A stretch of DNA of 64,000 nucleotides, from NCBI GenBank assembly GCA_003477405.1, contig QUDE01000005.1:1-64000 (forward strand). The letters are read 5' to 3'. Below, piece by piece: positions 33,341 to 41,700 of the stretch. How positions within the stretch are numbered: the first letter of the stretch is position 1; every line of letters starts with the position of its first letter. Under the pieces are notes generated by a model. It was not told where the DNA came from, made no database searches, and saw only the letters and a program-made list of their open reading frames with translations. Source of the DNA: Ruminococcaceae bacterium AM07-15 (lineage in GTDB: Bacteria; Bacillota; Clostridia; Oscillospirales; Butyricicoccaceae). The position numbers and the translations under genes are program-made.

Positions 33341-34220
33341 AGTCTAATCCCTCCGTTTCTTCCTGCAATCGCTCCAAATACTCGTCGATGTCCAGTTCCT
33401 CATACTGAAATTGGAGCGATTCAACGATTGCCGGATTGCAGTCCTCCGGCAGATGCTCCTTTACAGCATCCTGAACATCCCGGATTTCCCCCAGGAATCC
33501 CCAGCAGCTATCCACCTCCACATCTTCCTTGAAAAGCTGGAATCCATAGCACTGGTTGGTCAGGTAGTAATCGTACTCCTTGACTTCAGCTTCCAGGGTT
33601 TGACGAACCTTCTCCAATATTTCAGGGGTGATTTTCCCGTGTTCCTGCTCGATCATCGCTTTATCTGCGTAGATCCAGCCAACCTGACCGGAATCCCACG
33701 GGCAAGAAAAGCCGCAGGTGTTCATGGTGATCCCGCTGTGATCGTACAGGTAAAGCGGAAGAATCACCATGCCATCCATTTGTTCTACCAGCGAAAACAG
33801 TTCGCCGGTAGTGAGGGCAGAAAGGCAATCATCCAAAAACCAGTCCGGGACTTCATCTTTCAACGAGGCCGCATAGCTGGAGGACACATACCAATCGCTG
33901 TCTGAACTCCAGTGCTGATTCTCCCGCAATTCCCACTCCCGCGTGGAGCGGTTGTATTCCAATCGGGCATCTTTGGCCTTGCCAGATTTGAGAAATGCAA
34001 AAACCGGATTGTTCCGGTCATGGCCGCTGGAGTATTCAGAAAACAGCAGGTTCCGCAGGAAATCGCTTGGCTCATCATAATCGTGCTTCTCGCCCAGGCT
34101 GTATCTGCTATGCCAGCAGACCATTTTTCCCAAGCAGTCGTGATCCTCACGAGGGTTCAGAGGGGTATCATCATCCAGTATGAAAAGGGTGTAGGGCGCC
34201 ATTGTCGCTGTCATCGGCAT
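33327..34220 (-). CDS. Conserved ICE protein of unknown function
   Basis: A 297-residue acidic protein. A well-marked middle section, LYLYDHSGITMNTCGFSCPWDSGQVGW in part, followed by YADKAMIEQEHG and DYYLTNQCYGFQLF, recurs in proteins of phages and ICEs of gut Firmicutes as far as I know, with no known function. It ends EETEGLDCEPG, at most a distant version of the tail. ATG 34220 has GGGAGGTG upstream. Confidence 0.68.
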   Translation of the reverse strand: MPMTATMAPYTLFILDDDTPLNPREDHDCLGKMVCWHSRYSLGEKHDYDEPSDFLRNLLFSEYSSGHDRNNPVFAFLKSGKAKDARLEYNRSTREWELRENQHWSSDSDWYVSSSYAASLKDEVPDWFLDDCLSALTTGELFSLVEQMDGMVILPLYLYDHSGITMNTCGFSCPWDSGQVGWIYADKAMIEQEHGKITPEILEKVRQTLEAEVKEYDYYLTNQCYGFQLFKEDVEVDSCWGFLGEIRDVQDAVKEHLPEDCNPAIVESLQFQYEELDIDEYLERLQEETEGLDCEPG

Positions 34221-34254
34221 ATCGCTTCACCTCCCTCCAGACAGGTCGATTCGC

Positions 34255-34350
34255 TTAGTTGGCGCCGTGGCGGTTGCGATACCAGCCAAAATAGAAAAGG
34301 CCGCCAATCATGGCGGCGGCAGCGGATACGCTCAAAATTGCTTTTTTCAT
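34255..34350 (-). CDS. 31-residue single-pass membrane microprotein
   Basis: ATG 34350 follows AAAGGAGCCAAT. The product begins MKKAILSVSAAAAMIGG, forms one membrane helix and ends in a basic tail (WYRNRHGAN). It lies alone in the gap between the 364- and 297-residue proteins. Similar in size and layout to the microprotein at 14335. Function unknown. Confidence 0.55.
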   Translation of the reverse strand: MKKAILSVSAAAAMIGGLFYFGWYRNRHGAN

Positions 34351-34374
34351 ATTGGCTCCTTTCAAAAACCAGAT

Positions 34375-35469
34375 TTACAGTTCCATATCCTGTTCTTCCT
34401 CACAGTCCAATACAGGGCTGTCCGGCGGGGACGCCCCATGTTCTTCAAACTGCTGTCGGGTCTGAATCGCAGCGGACAGTTTGGAAAGCAGGTCAAACAT
34501 TTTGGTGCTGTTCCGGCTGCCTTTGAAATAGCGGTAGTTCCATTCTCCAATTTGGGGGTCGTACCGGATACTGTGAAGCGAATTGATGATCCAGCCCTGT
34601 GTTTTGAGAGGAACAGGAATTTCATGCTCACGAAAGAGCTGCATAATGAGAGATTTGCCGTTGATCTCCCGGTTTATCACCTCCTTTCCCGCCATAATAT
34701 TTCCTTCGGCCTCACGGATGGCGGAATCGTAACGGGCCTGTCGTTCTTGTGCCAACTGCTGTTCACGGGCGTCTTGCTGCGCCCGCCTTTCATTAGCTTG
34801 CCGCTGCCGTTCCGCAGCAATGGGGGCATTGTGGGCTTTTGCTTCCTCATACCGTCCAAGCAGATTGGCAAATCCCAGATCAGCCCACCGGTCCGGGGCT
34901 TCCATACTCTGATTGAAAACCCTCTCGATCTCACCCCGGATGCCATGCTCCAGCGTGGGCAGCCATTTCAGGACTTCCTCAAGCCGGTGCCGCTGGTCAA
35001 TGCCCACCATAAACCCGTCACATGGAATATAAACTGTTTGGAAGAACTCCCGTTTCTTCTCCATTGTGTAGAGTTCAATGCCGTTTTCGTTGTAGAAGCG
35101 GTAGTAGTAGTGCTTGTTGCCCATCAGGTCTTTGGCAAAGACCCGGTTCTCGTCTTTTTCCTTGGGCGGAAAGATGTCCTTTTTCTTTTCATCCGGTCGG
35201 GTATAGCGTGGAGAAAGACCGGTGCGCTCCAAACTGTCTGCAATCAGCTTTTGGACTTTTTCAATACCGCCATGCTTCTCAACGAAACCGGCCAAGTCCT
35301 CCGCCTGCTGGAGAGAACAGAATTGCAGTCCGGTTTTTCCTTCATAAACGGAGCCTCTATGCTGAAACAGGTCCAGGCCAAACTCATTGTGGACCGGCTT
35401 TGTTTCTTGGGCTGGCAAAAAAGCACCTTCTCGAAAGAGATAGCCGACAGCCGAATGTTTCTCGCCCAT
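34375..35469 (-). CDS. Coiled-coil ICE protein, DMEL tail
   Basis: A 364-residue protein. The N-terminal part (FLPAQETKPVHNEFGLDLF) is unassigned, the middle includes PCDGFMVGIDQRHRLEEVL, and residues about 215-275 form a Gln/Arg/Ala-rich coiled coil (ERQRQANERRAQQDAREQQL). A C-terminal domain follows and the protein ends CEEEQDMEL, a full shared tail. It lies in the operon below the giant helicase-methylase gene. The role is unknown; a scaffold is possible. Confidence 0.68.
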   Translation of the reverse strand: MGEKHSAVGYLFREGAFLPAQETKPVHNEFGLDLFQHRGSVYEGKTGLQFCSLQQAEDLAGFVEKHGGIEKVQKLIADSLERTGLSPRYTRPDEKKKDIFPPKEKDENRVFAKDLMGNKHYYYRFYNENGIELYTMEKKREFFQTVYIPCDGFMVGIDQRHRLEEVLKWLPTLEHGIRGEIERVFNQSMEAPDRWADLGFANLLGRYEEAKAHNAPIAAERQRQANERRAQQDAREQQLAQERQARYDSAIREAEGNIMAGKEVINREINGKSLIMQLFREHEIPVPLKTQGWIINSLHSIRYDPQIGEWNYRYFKGSRNSTKMFDLLSKLSAAIQTRQQFEEHGASPPDSPVLDCEEEQDMEL

Positions 35470-35485
35470 ATATCACCACCTCACA

Positions 35486-35776
35486 TCACTGCTCCAGCTC
35501 ATGCTCGTTGTCATCGTCCAGGCGCAGAGCAAGGAACTCTTTGATACAGTGTTCTGCCGCCTCGTCGGTGGGGTACAGCAGTTCCAGCGTCAGGTCGTCC
35601 AAGTTCTGATCTTCCAGACGGGGATAGCCCGCCAGAGTGTTTTTGATATACGCCGTGAGAAGATCGTGGGGGCTGAATGCCTCCAGCAGCATGATCTTAT
35701 ACTTCGGCAGAAGCGCAGGCAGGAACTCTTTCAGAATCCCAATCTTCCTCGCCATCAGATCGTTGTCCGTTTTCAT
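35486..35776 (-). CDS. Small acidic ICE protein
   Basis: A 96-residue protein starting MKTDNDLMARKIGIL; helical, ending DDDNEHELEQ (weak tail). GAGGTG lies eight bases before ATG 35776. It overlaps the 3' end of the giant gene by 80 bases, so the two are translated from overlapping frames. No family recognised. Confidence 0.6.
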   Translation of the reverse strand: MKTDNDLMARKIGILKEFLPALLPKYKIMLLEAFSPHDLLTAYIKNTLAGYPRLEDQNLDDLTLELLYPTDEAAEHCIKEFLALRLDDDNEHELEQ

Positions 35777-38700
35777 CCAAAATCACCTCGCTTTCCTGTA
35801 ATGATTCAAACTCCAACTTAGTGTTGATTTCCGTGAGTTGGGCAACCTTTTCCGACAATTCTTCCTCATAAAGAAACGGCTGTCCAACCTGCTGTTGGGC
35901 AACCGCCAGTTGTTTTTGTGTTTCTTTCAATTCGCGCCGTGCATCTTCAAGATAGTTGGGAATCCGTTCAGCAAGATTCTCGATACGGGTAATCGTTCCC
36001 TGACCGGAATTGCCTATATCCGTCCCATACAGCAAAGCGCCCCGCAGAATAATATCCCTTTCAAACGGATTGAAGTTCACGAAAAGAGAAAAGCCACGAT
36101 ACGAACCAATTTCAAACTCATATTCATCTTTTCCACGGCCTTCACTTATCATCCGATAAAGAAGGGCAAATGCTTCGACCGCTGCCGGTCGCTCCGTATA
36201 ATGCTTTCCATCCAGCACGATGGAGAAATCCTTGCCTTCGGTCTGACCCAACAGAGAAATGTCCTGCGTGACTCGCTCAATTTTCTGCTCATATTCCCGG
36301 ATGCGGGATGGATATGTCAAGTTAACCTTGTGTTCCAAAGCAAGCTGTTCATTGCTCCACGCACCACGCAGAATTTTCAATTCCGTGACCCGGTTTTCCA
36401 ATTCCATCTTCTGTGCGACCATCGGATTGTCGGTAGCGGCCGCCTTGAACTGTGCGGCAGACAGGACGGTTTCATCCACATCCTCACAAGAGCGGGCAAT
36501 GTGTTTTCCGGTGAGAATCTGCGTGATATAGCGCAATTTCTGCTCCTGAATCTGCCAGAGATACGCATCAAATGTTCCTTTGGCTACGAATTGCTTTATC
36601 ATAATTTCAGGGTTTTCGTTGCCCTGCCGTACCCCACGTCCATTTCGCTGTGTAATGTCAGAGGGCTTCCACGGACAGTCCAGATGGTCAATGGAGATTA
36701 CCTTATTCTGAACATTCACGCCGGTTCCCAGCTTGCTGGTGCTGCCGATTAAGATACGGACTTTTCCTTGGCGGGTACGCTCGAACAGTTCCTGCCGCTG
36801 TGCTTCAGAAGTGGCGTCGTGAACAAAGGCTATCTCCGATTCCGGCACACCCTTTGCCAGCAGCACATTTCTTATTTCATCATATACATTGAATTTCCCG
36901 GCTTTGGGAGTGCCAACATCACAAAAGACAAGCTGCGTGGAAGCAGAGGCGGCGGTGTCCTTCCAAACCTGATAAACATCCTCAATGCAGACACTCAACT
37001 TACTTCCTGTACCATCCGCATCCGGTCGAATCAGGCGCGGGTCAATCGCCATCAGGCGGGCCTCACCGGTCAGCTTCAGCATATTATCTTCTTCCGGCTT
37101 CACTCGGCCGGTTCGGATTGCTTCCGCCCGCAGAATAAAATCGGCCATGATCGCCTGCTGTGCGGGTGTGGCTTCCACCGAAACAATCTCCGCTTTACCA
37201 GTGCGAACAGCCGGGAGTCCGGGAATATCCAACATATCCGCTGTTTTGATGTCAGCGACCTCACGAAAGACAGCCATCAGTTCAGGGAGATTGTAGAAAC
37301 GGACGAAGCGATCACGCATCCGATAGCCGCCGCCCTCCGGCTTCAATTCCAGCACAGAGGCTTTCTTTGCAAAATGGGCGATCCAGGTATCGAAGTAGGA
37401 CCAGCCGAAGCGTTCCAACTCCTGCGGCTGCAAATACCGCTGCATGACGAACAGTTCGGAAATCGAGTTACTGATTGGCGTTCCGGTCGCAAATACTACG
37501 CCGCGCCCCTGATTCGTTTCCTGTAAATACTGGCATTTGAGCAGCATATCAAAAGCGCGTTGACTGCTTGAGGTTGTAATACCAGCCACATTCCGCAGCT
37601 TCGTAAAGACAAAGCAGTTTTTGAAAAAGTGCGCCTCGTCCACCATCATCATATCTACGCCGAGCTGCTCAAAGGTCAGCAGATCGTCTTTCTTTTCCTC
37701 GGCAGACAGCTTTTTCAGCCGCTCATCCAGATTTTTGCGGAAAATGACCATCTGCTTGACAGACCAATTCTCGCCGTTTTCGCTCTTGATTTCATGGATT
37801 GCATTTTCAATATCGTTGATCTGCCGTTCCAGCATAGCAATCTGCCGCTCTGTGGAGATTGGGATTTTCTCAAATTGGCTGTGCGCCAGAATCACTGCGT
37901 CATATTCTCCGGTGGCGATTTTAGAAATGTAGCGGTTGCGGTTTTTGGGAGTAAAATCCTCTGCGGTGGATACCAAAAGGTTCGCATTGGGGAAAAAGCG
38001 GTAGAACTCTGTTGCCCACTGGCCCACCAGGGGATTGGGAACCACAAACACCGCCTTGTGGATCGCTCCCAGGTTCTTGAGGTACATCCCGGCGGCAATT
38101 AAAGCAGCAGTCTTTCCGGCACCTACCTCATGTGCGGCAAGCCCCGTCCCGGTATAGATGACACGGGCAGCAAAATCAAGCTGGTGCTTCCGCAGTTTCA
38201 TCTCCGTGTTCATGCCGGGAAATACGAGATGGCTCCCATCAAACTCACGGGGGCGAACTGTGTTGAAGGTTTCATTGTAGATACGCAGAAGCCTATCCCG
38301 GCGCTCCGGTTCTTTCCAAACCCAGGACGCAAATGCTTCCTGAATCTGTTGCTGCTTGGCACGGGCAATCATGGTTTCCTGTGCGTTGACTACATATTTA
38401 ACCGACTTGTTGCCCTTTTCGTTGATGTATTCCTGCCGGTCACGGACAGTAGTGGACTGCATATTAAGGCAATCCTCAAAAATCTCATAAGCATTTTTCC
38501 GCTTGGTTCCGAAAGTCTGGTTGACCATTACGGAATCCGGTTCCGCATTTTTATTGGTGACACGCCAGGTCGTGGTATAGGAGAAATACTCAATGTCAAT
38601 GCGGTGCCGATTGTCGCCGCCCTCGATGACCTTTTCATATCCGCTGGTCTGGAAGGTTTCATACATGAATTGGCGGTAATACTCAATGGGAACCCAGATG

Positions 38701-41700
38701 GCACCCATATTCACTTCGATGTCGGCAGGAGTCAGCGGCTCCGGCTGTACTTCCTCCAAAGCCTCTACATTCCGGGCAAAGAGTTCCGGTTCTTCCGCTG
38801 CCTTCTGACGTGCGTAGAGCAGTTTATCCCGCACATGACCACTGAGATATTCTTCTGCAAGTTCCCATCCTTCCAGCGGATTACCGTAGTATTTCTGGGG
38901 ATTGAGATAGATGCGAGTATCCAGCTCTTGCACCAACTCCTGTGGGGCTTTTCCTGTCAGGAAGGACATATAGGGCAGATCCACCCGCAGCTTGTGATTC
39001 AGGCAGATTTGAAGGGCGTCCTCGGCGGTGTCTGCATGGTTGACCTGACGGAAAGGACGGATGGTGGCTTTGGTGAAGATCGCTGATTTATCCCACCCGG
39101 TCTTGTCTTTCCGCTCATCCTCGATAGAGCGCAGCAAGGGGAATTGGTCATCATCAGAAAAAGCGAGGATGTTTCCTTTGCTGTTGATGGCTCCATACTT
39201 TGCAACGAAGCGGTCATATACCTGATTGAGTGTGTCCTGTACTTTCTGGAGATCAACCGGGTCATACTCATGGGACTGGATGTTGATAACCTCCAGCAGC
39301 GCAGTACGGATTTCGCACAATCCCTTGATTCTTTCGGCCTTCATGCCGGTGTAGGGCTGCGGGATCAGCTTATCTTTTTCACAGAAGAAGATCTCGCCAT
39401 TCCTCACAACATAGGTGAAGTTTTTGGTTCCGGCCGGAGCGTCCTCATACTCTGTATTGCTTTCTTCCGGTTCGTCTGCCTCAATTTCTTCATCTGGCTC
39501 TGCTGTGAAACGGGCGTACAGGGAGTCAACCGCTTGGGTAAGATGCTGGTTCAGGTCAAAATCTTCCGGGGCAACACAGGCCGTCCCATCTTCGTTGCCG
39601 TACATATTCCGGCTGCTCACCATCTCGCCCATGAGCATTTCAGGATTATCTTTGAAATAGCGGTTATAGGCGATCCATTTACTGCGGTCCAGGTCAGTTT
39701 CAATCCAGGACGGAAGATTCGTGCGATCAAGTTCTATGGGCTGCGTTCTCTTTTTCAAGAAAACAACATCCGCTGTTACATCGGTTCCCGCCAAAGCCTT
39801 GAACGCTGTGTTGGGTAGGCGAATGGCGCCGATGAACTCTGCCCGCCGTGCGATATATTCCCGAAGGCTCTCGTCCTTGCGATCCATAATTCCTTTGCTG
39901 GTGATAAAGGCAATGATGCCGCCCGGTTTCGCAAGGTCCAGGGACTTGATGAAGAAATAGTCATGGATGTACGGGTTCAGGTCATTGTAGCGCCGGTCAT
40001 AGATTTTAACGGAGTTGAACGGGATATTGCCCAGAATCACATCAAAGCTGTTGTCCTCAAATTTGGTGGCTTCATATCCCATGATGGAAATATCCGCATC
40101 AGGATAAAGCTGCTTTGCGATTCTGCCGGTGATGGAATCCAACTCTACGCCAAACAGCTTGCTCCCTTGAAACTGCTCCGGCAGCACAGAATAGAAGTTG
40201 CCGGTTCCCATACCGGGGTCCAGGATTTTTCGGTCAGGGCCGCCCTCGAAGCCAAACCGTTCCAGGGCGCGGTAAATGTGCCGGATCAGGTCAGGCTCGG
40301 TGTAGTAGGCTGTGATGGTGGAGTTCATGGCCGCCTTGTATTCCACATCAGTCAGCAGGGACTTCAATTCCTGATATTCGTTCTCCCAACCAGAGGCCGT
40401 ACTGGAGAAAGCGTTGGCAAGCCCGCCCCATCCGACATAACGGGCAAGGATGATTTGTTCTTCCGGTGTCGCTGTCCGCTTTTCCAGCTCAATCTGCTTG
40501 AGCAGCTTGATTGCCATGACATTGTTTTTATATTTGGTTTTTGCTCCACTTGGATACAGGTCATAGTCCTCAGAAAAACGGAAGTTGTGTGTGGCGACCT
40601 GCGGCGCCGCAGGCGGCTCACGAAGGGGCGCCAGATCAGTGGGGGTGGCTTCATCCATAACAGCGGGCGCCTCTGCTGCTGTACCATCGCCCATTCGTAC
40701 AAAGGCGCGAATGGGGCGCAGTTCTTCCAGCTCTTTTTCCAGCCGGTATTGCGTGTCCTCCAGATCGTCCATGTCGGCAGCTTCTTGGGGGGAGAGAATA
40801 GCCCCACCGTCCAGGCGCCGCACATAAGCGTCAAATTCCCGCGTAATATCTTCAAGGTCATTTTGTACCCGGAGATAGTCGGGATTGGGCTGTTCATCCA
40901 CCACGGCTTGGTACAGGGCCGAGCCATCCTCGGTCAAATACCCCCATACAATTTCCTCATTGGGATATTGCCCTTGCAGATAGCGGAGCATCTGGGTTGC
41001 GATACCTTGACGGCGGTAGTCCTCCAGAACTTCAATCATGCTGATATGGGGCCGCCCCTCAAAAATACTGTACCGGATGGTTCCAACTGTCAGCTCACCT
41101 CGGACCGCCTGCATCAGCATATCAATCTGCCCATGATGGGCGTCCAGGGCTTCATCTAAAATCTGTGTTTCCTCTGCTTCATCGTGTTCCCAGGGAGCCA
41201 TACGGGTTTCATAATCGTCAATTATTTCTTTGGTTATCCCTTCCGGCTTTTCCGGGAGCAGATCATACAGCTCTCGCATTTTAGCTATCTGTGCATGGAT
41301 GCTACCCGCCCACAAATGCTTTTCGTGCTGATGGCCTTCACTTAGAAAATACTCGCAGTCCGCTTTAAGGCGCCCTAAAAGGCCATATTCAAAACTGTAA
41401 TCATACGGTTCTGTTTCTCCCTCAAGCGGCTCATCGGTTTCTGGCTCCGGCAGACTGACAACAGGGTTTTCCAGATAGCGGCCTTCATCCACCAGGCGTT
41501 GCACGACACCGGCCGCCCGCGCCCAGGACAACTTTGTTTCCTGTGTTTCGCCCTGCTCATCCTGCCATTCGATAGTGACACCTTCACTATTGAACATGGC
41601 GTATTTCACGCCCATTTCATCACCGGAGAACCCTTCATATCCATATAGCTTTTTTAGGAAAGTAGTAAATTCTGATCCGGTGGGGTGGGTCTGAGCAAAC

